Assembly: GCA_020091685.1 (NCBI GenBank)
Contig: CM034594.1
Location: forward strand, 35,961,733-36,025,732
Direction of reading: 5' to 3'
Source: Lutjanus erythropterus
Lineage: Eukaryota > Chordata > Actinopteri > Lutjaniformes > Lutjanidae
Length of the DNA stretch: 64,000 nt
Shown here piece after piece: positions 1 through 12,152 of this stretch. Position numbers and translations under genes: made by a program. Position 1 is the stretch's first letter. Each line of letters opens with the position of its first letter. The notes under the pieces were generated by a model. It ran no database searches and had not been told where the DNA came from. It worked only from the letters and a program-made list of their open reading frames with translations.

Positions 1-150
1 AGACAAGTTTAAAATGACGGCAGTGGTACCATTTCGCACGTAAGGGCTGATTCCAGATCAGCCGCGAGGTCCGCCCATTTAGCAATCAGCACTCAATTTC
101 CTGATAGGCTCGGCTGCATTGCAAAGAAACGTCGGGTGAGGCTCATCATT

Positions 151-286
151 ATGGACAAGAAGAAGGAGAAAGGTGGTGCTGAAAAGCAAAGATTCAGAAA
201 AAGAAAAGCTGCAGAGGCATCTGCAGCGAAATTTCCTAAGCTTGACACGTTTGGTTTCCTCAAGCCTGCTGTCAAACTAGGGACAG
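151..286 (+). pseudogene. hAT relic exon 1 (lysine-rich N-terminus)
   Basis: An ATG at 151 opens a basic N-terminus beginning MDKKKEKGGAEKQRFRKRK, typical of fish ZMYM1-like hAT proteins as I remember them. The exon ends in phase 1 at a good donor (ACAG|GTAAAT). It is followed by a small exon at 460-537 in compatible phase. The rest of the protein is internally deleted, so it is annotated as a pseudogene piece. Confidence 0.5.
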
Positions 287-459
287 GTAAATACACTTAT
301 CCTGCACCTGCACTGTTATCTAGCTAATAACGTTAGCCAACGCTAACGTGTGTTGACGTCTAGAAACGCTTTAATTAATATGCGCAAAAAGCAATCGGAA
401 TGTGAGGCCCTGTTTAATGTGAGAAACGTTTGTCTTAGTTTCACAACAGACGGCTGCAG

Positions 460-537
460 CCTCGCAGCAGACAGCAGTTCACAGTGAAGAAGAACCAGGT
501 CCAAGCAGGAGTAGGCCCAACAGCCAGCCTGCACAAG
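460..537 (+). pseudogene. hAT relic exon 2 (linker exon)
   Basis: A 78-nt exon candidate is bounded by a CTGCAG acceptor and an AAG|GTGAGA donor. It enters and leaves in phase 1, matching exon 1. It encodes a Ser/Glu/Pro-rich linker (contains EEEPGPSRSRPNS). Its retention beside exon 1 shows that this hAT lineage carries introns. Confidence 0.4.
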
Positions 538-625
538 GTGAGAGTAGCACTGTGTTTATGTTTAGCTACTCAAAGTTAGTTGAGTAACTTGAGTTCGCCT
601 ACAAACCACTGTCTTTCCTGAAAGA

Positions 626-1363
626 ATGCCAGGAGAGCTTGCAGCAGATGAGCCACTACCATCAGCAGAGGCAAACTTTAAGGTGAAAGTGCATGATGTC
701 ATTACAGATACAGTGACAAACCATATCCAGACAAGGTTTTCTGCTAATGCCACAATTTGCCTTGACTTTGGCTGTCTAGATCCTAGAAACTTTGCTCATG
801 TGAAGGAAAATGGTCTACCTAGCTCAGCTATGGAAGATATAAGCAAATGTCTGCTGAGGTTTGATGATACAGCTACTGCTGGCACCTTACGTGAACAACT
901 GTACAGTCTTGCATCTCAGTGGGATAGACTTAAAAAGTCCCCTCTGGAGGATTATAAGGTCAGGACAGCTAGTGAAATGCCACAGGGAAGTGGGGAGGAT
1001 CCCATCATGGAGCTGGAGGACGTTGAACTAGAAAGCAAAACTTGTTCCTCCTGTAAGAACTGTGTTGTTTGTGTTCATCTTATCCTCTCTCGGTACAACC
1101 TTCTAACAGATACTTACCATGTGATCGGACTAGCCTACAAGTTTCTTTTAACCCTGTCCATCACACAAGTGGCCTGTGAGAGAAGCTTCTCTACATTAAA
1201 GTTTATCAAAAACAGACTCAGGAGCACTTTCACCCAAAACAAACTTGAGGCATTCATGCTCATGAGCACTGAGAAGGAGATTCTCATGTCTCTGGACAAC
1301 GATACTGTTATAAACAGAGTTGCAGAGACCAGTGTACTGCTCAGGCAGGTATTAATGGTTTAG
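626..1363 (+). pseudogene. hAT transposase C-terminal fragment
   Basis: A 245-codon open frame resembles the second half of hAT-family transposases of the ZMYM1/P52rIPK-like group. The C-terminal dimerisation signature is visible: ACERSFSTLKFIKNRLRSTF, followed by an L-x-A-F-M-L-M-S helix (about residues 185-215). The N-terminal end of the frame runs straight from a MPGELAADE segment, which normally lies far upstream of the dimerisation domain. The RNase H-like catalytic core therefore appears shortened. No intact transposase can be made from this copy. An exapted role cannot be excluded, because the frame is long and uninterrupted. Confidence 0.7.
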
Positions 1364-1400
1364 GGGTCAGAAAATAAGCTAGATGATGAAAAGGACAGAG

Positions 1401-1419
1401 GTGTGTGTGTGTGTGTGTG
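1401..1419. repeat. (GT)n microsatellite
   Basis: Short pure GT tract just after the stop codon of the hAT fragment. Confidence 0.9.
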
Positions 1420-1925
1420 GAGTTGTTTGCACTAAATGTGAGGATGTTATACTGATTAGCTGTTAGAACTGTTATTGAGTGAAACATAAAATGTTGTCAC
1501 TTTTGCTTATTCTGTATGGTATTGTGTTGTATAAAATACCACATTGTTTGATGTGTGCTTTAAGTTTATGTTATGCTCTATACATTACATTGTGAAACAA
1601 TGTATTTACAGATTTTGCACTAAATTAGTTGTTAATATGTCTATACCTACCTCATTTGCACTGTATAAGTTTGGACAATGAAACTAATAGCTTATTAAAA
1701 AGTGCACTACTCAAACATTTCTTTGTATTTCTCAGCAATATCTGAATATAAGCTATATTCTGGACCCATAATAATTATGTTGTTTAAAAGGATTATCTAA
1801 AAGAGTGGCAAAAAACGTCTAAAATTGGGGAAAAAAAAACGCTTTTTTACGCACACGTGCGTGCATGAGGGCTGGTCTGGTGAAATCCCTGGGCTGAAAA
1901 TGAGTCCCACCCCGACCCTGCTTTA

Positions 1926-2640
1926 CAGCAAACTGGTTTCCACAGGGCTCCAAATTAAAAAAATTAACTTTCCGATTGTTTAAATGCCACATACCCGCCA
2001 CCAAATAAATCTAATAAAATGAATAAGTTTTAGTACTTTAAAGAACCAAATAAAGTACACGAAGAACCATCACCTAAATGATGTTATTGCCTCTTGAAGA
2101 ACCATTTAAGAACCATTATTTTTCTGAGAGGAGAGAAGCTGATAGAGAGAGAGAAAAAAAGTTCAGGAATGCTATTATACATGCACATCAAGTTCACTTT
2201 TTGAAGCTGGGTGCAAAAAGCAGCATATCCCCAGAGTGCTTTTTAAATCTACTGACAGCCTCTTAAATCCAATGCCCAGTGGCCACAACAATATCATGTT
2301 CTCTCCTAAATGTGATGAGTTTACTGAATATTTCAAAGACTTACTAACAACATTTAGGTTATATATTAATCTCAAAGTCTGAAATATCTCATGCCCGACC
2401 ATTCTGTACCAGAATATACAGCTAATATGGGTCAGTTCAGATTGGCTTGAGGCTCATTTATGCTCCCTTTATGTACAAATAGTATGTCCATTTCAAATGA
2501 TATAAATGTCACTGCCCACATACACTCAGGCGTCCTTCACGCCGGCATGGATGTTAAACAATACATCCACTAGAGGGCGCCACTCAGAGTCAAAAGTTAC
2601 CCCGAAGAAAAAGAAGAGTTTCTGACAATAACAAACATGG
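1926..2640. other. AT-rich stretch with no gene seen
   Basis: I see no supported coding exon. Around 2045-2135 a short motif related to 'gaagaaccatttaagaaccatta' recurs (ACCAT-containing units), resembling a fish interspersed repeat. The short open frames here have no coding character. Confidence 0.4.
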
Positions 2641-2925
2641 GAACACTGGAGGAGGCTGTAATAACACTCTTGAAAACATTGTCAGAGGGAAGTTTTCTTT
2701 AAATTCCCAGAGTGTTCTAGGATAACGTTCTCTAAAAATATTGGAAAAATGTTTGCCTATAACATTCTTAAAATGTTTACTGAAAAACCCTCCATTCTTA
2801 AAAAGTTTCAGCTGAAAGTTTAATGATACTATTTCAGAGTTGAATAATGTGCTTTGAAAAAACAATAGTCAAATATTTGAACATGAAAACATTATGACAA
2901 CATTCTCGTTGTCAAAAGTCGTTCA
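2641..2925. repeat. AACATTCT-rich interspersed repeat, left copy
   Basis: The sequence is rich in variations of AACATTCTT / GGGAACATT. A similar texture returns at 4240-4500. The two blocks flank the candidate exons at 3106-4239 and may be the two sides of one larger transposable element. Confidence 0.4.
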
Positions 2926-3105
2926 ATAGAATTACTTATTTCCATTCATTTATTTAAAACTACACTATTCACTGCCACTTTCATCAACAAAAAACAAAAA
3001 ACAAACAAACAAAAAAACACTGGAAAGACCTCTGAACAAGTGCACTTGTACAATTTTCTGACTTCACTCTTCAAACTCAACGTTGCCAAGCCTATTTACA
3101 TTTAC

Positions 3106-3248
3106 CTTTTGCCATAATCCAAGTCCAAGTCCTCTGACAACGATGTGGGGCTTCTGCTCACATCAAGTGCTGCTGCATTTTCACTACTGTGAGCCATCGA
3201 TGGACTTTCACAGTCCTCAGTCACAGATGGTCCCCTTGCATTATCCAC
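3106..3248 (-). CDS. Candidate coding exon of an unrecognised gene
   Basis: Read on the minus strand, a TGCAG acceptor is followed by 47 codons in phase 0 and a good donor (AAAAG|GTAAAT). The peptide is acidic and Ser-rich, starting VDNARGPSVTEDCESPSM and ending SLSEDLDLDYGK. It joins in phase with the exon candidate at 4147-4239. Protein-like composition, two canonical splice sites and matching phase make chance less likely. I do not recognise the family. It may be an ORF of a transposable element, because similar repeats lie on both sides. Confidence 0.35.
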
Positions 3249-4146
3249 CTGCATTATAACAAAAATAGTATTTAAAATTAGAATCGTCTCTGATTTATCA
3301 TAAGTCTTTTTGGTAACCCTTTATTTGACAGGCCGTTAATTGTGCAGTAATTGCTGAAAATAACCAAGTAATATGAAAAGTAAAACAGATGTAATATCTA
3401 GAAATGTGTGCAGGCTCACTTCATTCATGCACTACACATCTAGTAGTTTGCTATAGCCATAGCTAAAGCCTGCACAGGGAGGCCACATTGTTATTGACTC
3501 TGTCTTGTTTACTTGAATATTATATAGTAATTACCAGTCATTGTAATTTTGCAAGTCAAAGGATGCAATAACAATTTGTGCCACTAGGCATAACACTATC
3601 CAAATTATTTGTTTACAACAAAAGATAAAGTAACCTAACAGTTAAAACTGGTAACTCCATTCTAGACCCAGGCTTTGATGCAAATTTTACTGAAAATGTA
3701 ATAGTTTCTTTGGAAGTGATGTGTGTTTTCAAGTGAAGTTTTTCATTTCTCGAAACCAGTCACCAAAAAGTTATTTATACCATGTAACTTCACAGCTAAG
3801 TCAGCAGCAGTGACACTGCAAACTCTCACAACTTCCCCCCAAACAAAAAACTAGACTGCACCATTCACACATTCTTATTTGTTGTGCATCAATATGCTCA
3901 AATATCTAATTTCAACTAGAATTCATACAATACTAGCCCAAACAGAAGTCTAATGACAGAAAGGAGTGTCATAACTCACACGTGCCACGTCTAACATGCA
4001 ATATCTGCTCACAGCTTATCACAGATTGTGTGCTTGTTTTTCCCCCCAAAGGAAAAATGTGGGTGACATCAAAGGATTTTTTTTTTTAACATTTGTTTTT
4101 GAGCAAATACTTAACATTGACCTGAGTCCCTCTGTGGGGAGCATAC

Positions 4147-4239
4147 CTCCGAGTATCTGATAAACAGGTTATAACCATCTTCTGCAGGGTCTTGGGGTGA
4201 TTCTTCTAGCAGACCTCTAAAGTCATGTCTCATGTAACA
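4147..4239 (-). CDS. Candidate coding exon upstream of 3106-3248
   Basis: A 93-nt exon (31 codons, phase 0 at both ends) lies between a CCTACAG acceptor and a GAG|GTATGC donor. The peptide contains FRGLLEESPQDPAEDGYN followed by LFIRYSE. It splices in frame to 3106-3248. A further upstream candidate is the open stretch 4703-4863, which starts with ATG and ends at a CAG|GTAAAA donor, but its phase (1) does not fit directly, so an exon is missing or the model is wrong. Function unknown. Confidence 0.35.
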
Positions 4240-4500
4240 CTGTAGGAATATTTCATAGAACATTTTATAATTTGTTAACTCAACAATATCCCGAAAACAT
4301 CCTCAGAATGTTGCACCGAAAACATTCTTCCCTTGTTGAGATTTAACATTACAGGAAGATTATTGGAAATGATGAACATGCTAAAAATGTTCTTTGAACA
4401 TTAGATGAAAACAGTTTCTTTAAAACATTTTCAGAATTTGTAGGGAATGTTGGCCAGTGTTGTGGGAACATTCCCTCCTAGCTGGGTTGTAAGTATGAAG
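4240..4500. repeat. AACATTCT-rich interspersed repeat, right copy
   Basis: Same sequence texture as 2641-2925, ending in a 'gggaacattccctcctagctggg' type terminus that I associate with a common fish repeat. No coding content. Confidence 0.4.
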
Positions 4501-4889
4501 CTTTTAAGATTAGCACTTTTTAAAATACACACTCGCAAAGAGATGGGTTTTAGAAGCCGCCTCAGACAATGCAAAGATTCTGCAGATCTGATCATTTGAA
4601 GTAGATGGCTCCAGATCAACAGCAACAGGAACTGCAAACATGATTGTGCTTTGTGATCTACAATATTCGGGTAGAAACTGGGATGGGTTTGTTGCCTTTT
4701 TACCTGCCAACTGTATGATCAATAATTGAACATTTTCACCACATGACTTGTTTTTGTGTTTCTGGACTGTTTGACTTCTGCATATGTAAACACAAACTGC
4801 ACCGGCTGAAAACTGATTCAAGGTATCTTCCTTGCAGGGGAACTGGATGTTTAGGTTAGACATTAGTCATTACATTAGCTGGTTGTACT

Positions 4890-5480
4890 TCAAACTGAGC
4901 AACTGAGCACATTCCCAGTGCTATGCAGATGACACACAGCTATATGTTTAAGTATTGTTAGCCTCATCATAATTACCAATACTGGTAATGTTGATGAATT
5001 GAGATTCCATACATCTGAACAGAGACAACACTGAATGAATGCAGTGATACAGAAAATGCCAGGTTTTGTTCCCAGCAGGCTTGGCTTTATAACTGTATTT
5101 CTCTCCGCTTGGAAGTGCTCAAGTAAATCTTTGTTATGTTCAAAATTCTGCAGCAAGTCTGCTCACAAAGACCCCAAGATCATCTCTGAGGTCCATCCCC
5201 TGTTTTTCAAATCTCACAACACCTGGGTATAGGCCTACTGAATGTCAGACATGCTTTTAAGGTATTAGACCCCTTAAATCCATGGGCAGAGACCTTTTTG
5301 CTGTACCAAGAGTGAGCTCTGTGACCTATGGGCAGGCGGCTTTTAAGTTTTTATCATCGCCACCTGTGGAACAGTCTGCCAGAAGACCTGAGGGCATCTC
5401 AGTCTGTCGACAATGTTACAGCATATTCTTTACAGCTTTTTCTCCTCTGGTGACTCCCTAAGAATCCTTGACCGCGGCTA
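4890..5480 (+). mobile_element. L2/CR1-like LINE fragment (degenerate)
   Basis: The plus strand encodes CYADDTQLYV at 4919-4948, the YADD catalytic motif of a LINE reverse transcriptase, followed at once by a stop. About 400 bp further, 5361-5396 encodes HLWNSLPEDLRA, the motif close to the C-terminus of L2/CR1-type ORF2 proteins. Frames between them are broken. This is a 5'-truncated, long-dead copy. Confidence 0.65.
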
Positions 5481-6464
5481 TAGTCAGGATTGTAGAAATA
5501 CTGAGGTCATAAGTTGCATCCCCGCTATGGGAGGATTAGAGGGCATGCCCCCAAAGAAAATCTGAAAGGCTATAGTACAAGTCTGTGCATTTCGAGAGTA
5601 ACAGTAATCACATGTGATGTCAGTGCCAACACATTGTATTAGAATCCAACACAATAAGTCATAAATATGGCCAAAATCTCCTACTCAGTGTTTTGTTTCA
5701 CTGTCAAATAAATCGACCAGATGGCACAACTGCAGTATTTTTCAGATTTTGTCATCCAAACAATAAGATATTATTTAAGTTACACATGGCATGAGAGAGA
5801 ATATGTTTGTTTATTAATAATAATCATAATATGCAGCTTAATGAATCTATATGACTACTGCAGCCAGGACGCCTGAACCAAACCACAACATAAAAAAGCA
5901 AAAGTTAAAGTTAAGTAAAAAAAAAAAAAAAAAAAATCTTTAAATACAAAAGAGAATTCTGTTGATGATTATTCAAACAAAATTATTAAAATGTTCCATA
6001 GATTCAAGGAAGTTGTTGAAAACATACATACACCTGATGTCTTTAAATTACATGTATACATGTGCATAATATCCTATTTAAATTAAGGAATACAATGTTG
6101 TAAATGTCACAGTTATTTGCAATAAAATAAAAAGAAGAAATATTTCTAATTATAGATCATTGAATTACAGATAAATGAGGTATCACTGAAACATTTTGGC
6201 AATAATTGGTGGACACACAACTTTTGTACCTCATCTCCTCCTATCCTCAGTTAGCTTGATTACATAAAAAATAAAGAAAATAAATCCACAATTTCTTCAC
6301 AGATTGAACTAGTGTTAATCATTGGTTCTATTTTTTCAGGCTACCATCATGATAAGAATAGACCGGTCATATGACAACATTCTCTTGATGCATCATGGAC
6401 ATAAACATTTTCATAATTAATTTTCATAAAGTTAATTTTAAACTGATGATGCAATTTGCGCAAG
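5481..6464. other. AT-rich intergenic DNA
   Basis: No gene supported. It contains an A-run at about 5915-5936 and long AT-rich tracts. No splice-bounded coding segments were noticed. Confidence 0.4.
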
Positions 6465-7879
6465 TACACTGTAAATATTAACATCAAGTTTGATTACAAA
6501 TAATGAGTTCACCAGTTTTAAATAAGTCACTCATTTTAAATAAGTTACTTGTACTTTGAGGTCCATAAAGCTGCCAAACTCAGTGTACTTGAGTTGAATT
6601 CACTTAAACAAACTAAATACTTAGAAGTTATGCTTTTTTCAGTAGTGAAATGTAACTAAGTACATTACTCTTGTACTTAAGTATCAAATTAGAGGCACTT
6701 TACACGAGTAGCCTATTATCTGTTTGTCACTTTCTACTTGTAGCCTACTCCAACACATTTTATGGGAAAATTTCATTTTCAAGTACGCAATAGTGTTATT
6801 AAATAATTAAAAATTTTGTATGCACAGTACTGTAAGAAATGATAAATTATCGTTTCATCATAAACTAAACTAAGTGCAGCTAAAATGATCAGTTCATTAA
6901 TTAATTGACTTTTGCCCTTTTATTTCACAGCCTAATATAGAAATGAATATGATGAATATCATCCCACTTGTCTTCAGGCATTATAATCCCAACGTTTTAC
7001 ACATGAATGGTCTGTCTTGTTTATTAGTTTTCTTTGGCTTGTTTTTAAATGTTTTCAGTCGACATCTTTTAAGCAAAGAGACTGGTGAAGGATCTGCTTC
7101 CTCTGCCACTGTGTGATCTGCTTTTTTCAACATTCAGACATGTGCAGATCACTCCGCCTCTTGGCACATCACCTTACTCTTAAAGACACCTGGACACGCC
7201 CAACTGCAAGTGGATGTTTCAACAGCAGTGGCCATTCTTGTCAGCATTACGGTGATTCTTGTGTTTGCTACACTGATTTGATGACTAAATAATTTTATGC
7301 TGTCTTGTAGAAATTCAGCTCCAGGTTTATGTGCTTGCTGGTTAGTGATAACTTAGCTTATCTGTTATATCGCCAACAACATGTGGTCATACTGCTGCAA
7401 CGTGACTAACAAGAATAAAAATGTACAACCCAGGACTTCGAACACTTTATGTAAATTCCTCACCTTTTGGCAAGCTCGCCATTTTTTTGTTCAAAACAAG
7501 AAAAAATAGTCAGCGACTACATTGGTGTGGATCTGATGAGAAGCTGGGTGGAGGGTTGGGGATGAAGGCTGTTCATTTCACAGTATTACTTTATTATGTG
7601 GTCAGCACCGTCAACAAAGAGTACAGTGTGTTTGTAAATACATAAAGTGTTAATATTAGTTTTGCGCACTCAAGTAAACAAGTTAGTCTAACTACTGTGC
7701 ACTCACAATTAAATTAGTTTAAGTATTCTGCACTCACAATAAACAGATTAGTCTAAGTACTGTGGACTCAACATAAACAAGTTATTTTTACTTTAAAATC
7801 TCAACTTAACTTAGTTTTTTGAGGCAATGAGTTTGCATAATTTTTTGGGTACACCCAACTTATTAGATTTTACAGTGTA
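6465..7879. mobile_element. Teleost MITE with TACACTGTAAA termini, interrupted
   Basis: The left end (tacactgtaaatatta at 6465) and the reverse complement of the right end (7871-7879 region) share TACACTGTAAA. Inside the right half, a unit containing ACTCACAATAAACA repeats imperfectly (7655-7795). A different fish repeat (6640-6790) sits inside, consistent with insertion of one element into another. Confidence 0.45.
6640..6790. mobile_element. 'taactaagtac' teleost repeat fragment
   Basis: The sequence gtgaaatgtaactaagtac, followed by alternating GTACTTAAGTA-like motifs, matches a very common percomorph MITE as I remember it. It is degenerate. A related piece occurs near 27570-27835. Confidence 0.5.
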
Positions 7880-8458
7880 GTCTAGATGTAAACTATACTG
7901 CAACTGTCCATTTGAAAAGCAAAATATTGGCTTAATAAAGCTAAAACTGTGACAGGACGAATGCAGTGCATCACTAAAGGAGAGCTTTTGAGTGGTTCAG
8001 ACTGCCTTTCTAAAGGTATACTTTTCAGAAGGTAGAAGGTACCATGCACGTAGCACTAAGGAGGCTCTAGGAAATAGGACCCCAAACTGTTTGATTTGAT
8101 TCTCCTAATTTTCCTGCCTTACAATAATAGCTAAATCAGACCTTAATAAATGTCTGTAATAATGTCAACACTAAAAGTAACAGAAAGTAAATATTGTAGT
8201 ATTTCTTGTCTCCACCTCTGGCCCCAGCTGTCATGTCTCAGACAGTCCACACAGCAGTCGGTCGAGTCACTGCAGGCCACCGGTGCTGAGGGACCCTTTT
8301 CATAACAACACAGTGGATTTTCACACCAGTTCTGAATCCAGACGGCGCTAAAGAAGAGGCCTTTTATATACAGCTTTCATCTCACAGGCACACAACAAAC
8401 CCTTCAACGGAAAAATAAACTAGTCTTTGTGATTGGATCTGCCTGATTTGAGTCCTTG

Positions 8459-8493
<35 letters not shown>

Positions 8494-9111
8494 ATATGTT
8501 GGAGCTCAGGTAGGAGACGTCTCATTTATGGTCATACGTGTTTCACTGTTTCCTCAAACTGGCCAGCTTTATTGTCTCTGTTCAGTTAGGAGTTTGTGGC
8601 TCCAGTTCTGCAGTGAAAACTTTGTCCACGCTTTAACGCCTCTACGACACAGATAAACAATTTAAATATGAAATGCAAAGGCCCGCACGAGTGTCACTGG
8701 GTTACATCAGCTTTACTGAAATCCTCAAAAATTGACTCTTTAGAGATGCAGTGTTATGCTCTCAAAGTGATGTTTTTTCGCTCGTCTCTTCTCATTAGCC
8801 GGCATTGATCCAGGGAACCCCTGATGGGCTTCCTGAGGAGCATCAATACAGAGGAGACAAAAAAAAAAGAATCATCTTCTTATTCTCTTTTACCATTATT
8901 CTTCAAAGGCAACGCTGAGAACACAAAGGCAGAGAGAGACCACAGAGACTGCTCTTCAGAAGCACTACTTTGGGGCTTAAATGTTGTAACATAGATTTTA
9001 TTCAACCGTGATCATTGCAAAATTTGTCTTGAAGTCATATTTCTTTTCCTCAGTAAACTTTATTTACAAACTTATTACCACAGAGGCACAGGCACCCAGT
9101 AAGAAAGCATA
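7880..9111. other. Intergenic DNA with a (TG)15 tract at 8461-8490
   Basis: No supported gene. A pure TG repeat occupies 8461-8490. The rest looks unique, without coding structure. Confidence 0.4.
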
Positions 9112-9160
9112 AATATATATATATATATACACATGCACACACATATATATACTCACGCAA

Positions 9161-9198
<38 letters not shown>
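9112..9198. repeat. (TA)n and (GT)n microsatellites
   Basis: TA repeats at about 9112-9128 and a GT repeat at about 9162-9198, separated by a CA/TA-rich spacer. Confidence 0.9.
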
Positions 9199-9201
<3 letters not shown>

Positions 9202-9229
9202 ATGCATATCAGGGGAATGGAATTATAAT

Positions 9230-9550
9230 CAGAGGTGGCAAAAGTACACACACATTCTATGTACTCAAGTAGAAGCACAGATACTTGTGTAAAAAAGATT
9301 AGTAAAAGTAGAAGTACAAATTCAACTTCTTAACTAAGTACAGTCTCTGAAATGTACTTTAAGTATAAAAGTAAAAATTAGCCCTCTGAGGAACATTTTT
9401 ACAAGCTGATTTTGTTCTTACTTTTACAGTTTTTAGTGATTTACATGCCTTGTTCTGTCTTTTATGTCAAATTTCATCTCGTTACCTCTTTTATGTAATT
9501 TTTCATCTTATGTTGCTTTTGTCATTAAGTCTGTTGTTTTTGATATACAT
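9230..9550 (+). mobile_element. 'agaggtggcaaaagtac' MITE, copy 1
   Basis: Begins CAGAGGTGGCAAAAGTACAC and continues with CTCAAGTAGAAGCACAGATAC, a recognised teleost terminal sequence. The same family recurs at 37515-37690 (same orientation) and 56161-57066 (inverted). After about 9420 it has a few irregular units related to TTTTATGTC/ATCTCGTTAC, the short form of the minisatellite that is greatly expanded in the third copy. Confidence 0.6.
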
Positions 9551-9857
9551 GTTGGATAACCCCAGAAATGGTCTTTTTTGTGTGTTATTTTCCCATCCTC
9601 TGATTATGATACAAGAAAATAATAAAACTGCAGGCCAAATCACAAGACCTGATATCAAGTTATACAAAGAGACAAACAGGTGTTAAAATTAAAAAAAAAA
9701 AGTTGATTGTTTACAGTATAACCAAAAGGCATACAGTAATGTATCTGTGTTTGATATGTTTCAGTTTGTTGAACAACATAACCTTCAGTACACAGCAGAA
9801 CCTAACGTTTAGTAGCCAGTAACACGTCACAGTATATTCAGAGCACAACAGAAATTC

Positions 9858-10110
9858 AAGGGCCAGTGTGTAAGATTTAGAGGGATCTATTGGCAGAATA
9901 TGACAGAAATGGAATATAATATTCACAAGTATGTTTTCATGAATATATAATGACCTGAGAATAAGAGTCATGCTTTCATTACCTCAGAATGAGCTGTTTT
10001 TATCTCCAGAGAGTCCTGACAGTTCAACTTCAGGCTTGGAAGGGGGGAGCGGACGAAGTGTTTGCAATCTGCAAACACTAAATGCCACTAAATCCTACAC
10101 ACTGGTCCTT
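9858..10110. mobile_element. MITE with 'ccagtgtgtaagattta' inverted ends
   Basis: The left end AGGGCCAGTGTGTAAGATTTA and the right end TAAATCCTACACACTGGTCCTT are inverted copies of each other. This matches an abundant percomorph MITE. About 250 bp, non-coding; the open frame across its right half is incidental. Confidence 0.7.
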
Positions 10111-11430
10111 TTAAATAGAAGAAAACAATCAAAGAAATATTTTGATTTTAATTTTCTAGCATGCACACCAAACCTCCAGGAGCTGCTCATCACAGATGTC
10201 CAGGCTCTTTTCCGAGTCTACAGATCTTAAATTGCAAAAACATCAATTCCTAACAAAATATTTTCCATGAAGCAAAATTGCATTACATGGTATGCTTGTG
10301 ACTTTGTACATTTGGCAACCAATTTTAAACTGATATTTCTCCTTTTTGACATTTTTAGCGACTATTAACAAACGTTTTCAGCCAGTAGAAAGGCATGGCT
10401 GTAATGTTACATAACTTAAAAACACACAATATAAGTAGATTGTGTTTAGAGTGAATGGATGAATGGATGAGTGTGTTTTCTTATGTGGAATTTCATGAGC
10501 ACACACACATTTGTCCAAAATAACTTCTTGTTTTTTCTTCAGTTCCACAGTACATTATAGGATTTAAATTACAAAAATATTTTTATCATTCATTGTTAAT
10601 ATTTTACAAAACATTATCTTTTAAAAATAAATAATTAGTTTGACTTTACAATGTGATTATTTTGTTTATAAATAATCTTAGGAATGAAACACATCAGTTA
10701 AAAATATCAGAAGTCTCCTGCCCTTATATGGGCATTGGTAGGGCGTTTCCTCATGCTAATTATGAACAGCTGCAACTTATGAAGTGGAATTCATAATTAT
10801 ACGAACACAGATTAAAAAAACACTTAGATTTTTCTTAGGACCTTTCTTAAGGATAAATTTAAGAAAAAAAGATATTGGTGAATGAGGTCCATTTTTTTTG
10901 TCTTTTTTTTTTCTCTTCTCTCAGTTTCTCACTCACCTCTCAGGGATTCTGTAAATACAAATGAATTAATTAACGATAGCTGAATCCCATTGAGCTTCGT
11001 TAGTCTCAGGGTCCTGGTAGCTTCAGCTGTGACACATTAACAGTGCCGCCAAATCAGACCAGGCAAGACTGACCTGTGAACAAATGAAAAAGTGACTGAT
11101 TTTATCTTTAAGGGTTTATGATCAACATGGAGTAGGTAAAAAAAAAAGTTTTTTTCCTCTAACTTAATCCATGTAGAATATGAATCCTTGAATATAAAAT
11201 TGACTCACTGAAAATCATTTGAGAAATGTAAACGTTATAGTGCTTTTTATCTAAAAAACGCAGCCCCCCTTTACATGAATTTGTTTACAGGCCAGTCTTG
11301 CCGGTCAGATACTATAGCAGTGATGATGGCCATTGCGGCATCTATGTATTTATGTCTATCTCGTGATATACATGCTGGCTCACTGTCACACTGTCATGAA
11401 TTACAGGGGCATGTGAGTAGAACAGGAGGA
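10111..11430. other. Intergenic DNA, no gene seen
   Basis: AT-rich, no supported exon. A segment at about 10800-10890 with repeated CTTAGG/CTTAAGG resembles a fish MITE also suggested near 18650. Confidence 0.35.
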
Positions 11431-11510
11431 TCACCTCTATTCCTGCTGCTGACCGTCTGACAAGAAGATTTTTAATCAGCTGGATACAGTTTAATAACAC
11501 TGTTACGAGA
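11431..11510 (+). repeat. Dispersed duplicate block A (pairs with 14941-15029)
   Basis: TCACCTCTATTCCTGCTGCT opens both blocks. They stay closely similar through ATTTTTAATC, GGATACAGTTTAATAACACT and GTTA, apart from a small indel. Same orientation, 3.5 kb apart, on either side of the MSANTD4 terminal exon. Confidence 0.75.
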
Positions 11511-12152
11511 CCGTGAATTATCAGTTTAAAATTGGTGAAAAAATGTCACAAGCACTACCATATAAATGATATTTTGACACAAGCACTTGACAGCAAAACC
11601 GAGATAACATAAAAATCATTTTATAAAAGTAACAGTTGTGCCTTTAGATTTTTTTTTCTCTGTGTCAGTAAGAACCCATGCAGCAGATTAATTTGCACTG
11701 ATTTGGTGCAGAAATGCAGAATAAGACATAATGCTTCCATTCTTTCTTTCCACATTTCTGCACTACTAAGGACATGTTGCATTAACACTGCAGCATTTAA
11801 TAATGTTTTACACTGCACGATTTGTGCATTAGTGTGTTTGGATGAAGCCCTGAACACGTTAAAACTTGTTGCATTTTATAAATCAGATATGTTCAGGGAT
11901 AACCAGCTGTGTGTGCCAAACAAATCCTAGATTTTATTATCACAGCGCCTTGTCCGTCCTGTTGCCCATTTTTATGAAGACATCATAAGGCACTGCTGCT
12001 TTATCATGATGGTCATAAATATGCCTGCCCTCCATTTCAGTCTTCTCCTTGGCTAAATCCCAGTGATCATTAAAGTGCCTCACACCTTCCTGAAGGACAC
12101 GTGTGTGTGAAACTTGGTAAGGGAGAAGCTGCTGATGCAAATCCACATATTC

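Larger units (their letters stand above)
1..1925 (+). mobile_element. Degenerate hAT transposon, ZMYM/P52rIPK-like type
   Basis: The stretch carries three coding remnants of one plus-strand hAT transposase (151-286, 460-537, 626-1363). The last contains the C-terminal dimerisation region of the superfamily. The central catalytic part is missing, so this is a non-autonomous internal-deletion copy. The right boundary near 1925 is a guess from a GC-richer, terminus-like sequence; the left end may lie outside the window. Terminal inverted repeats and target duplications were not identified. Confidence 0.6.

Noticed and set aside
9970..10230. 86-codon plus-strand frame
   Set aside because: Its first half is the right part of a MITE with inverted ends; no splice or homology support.
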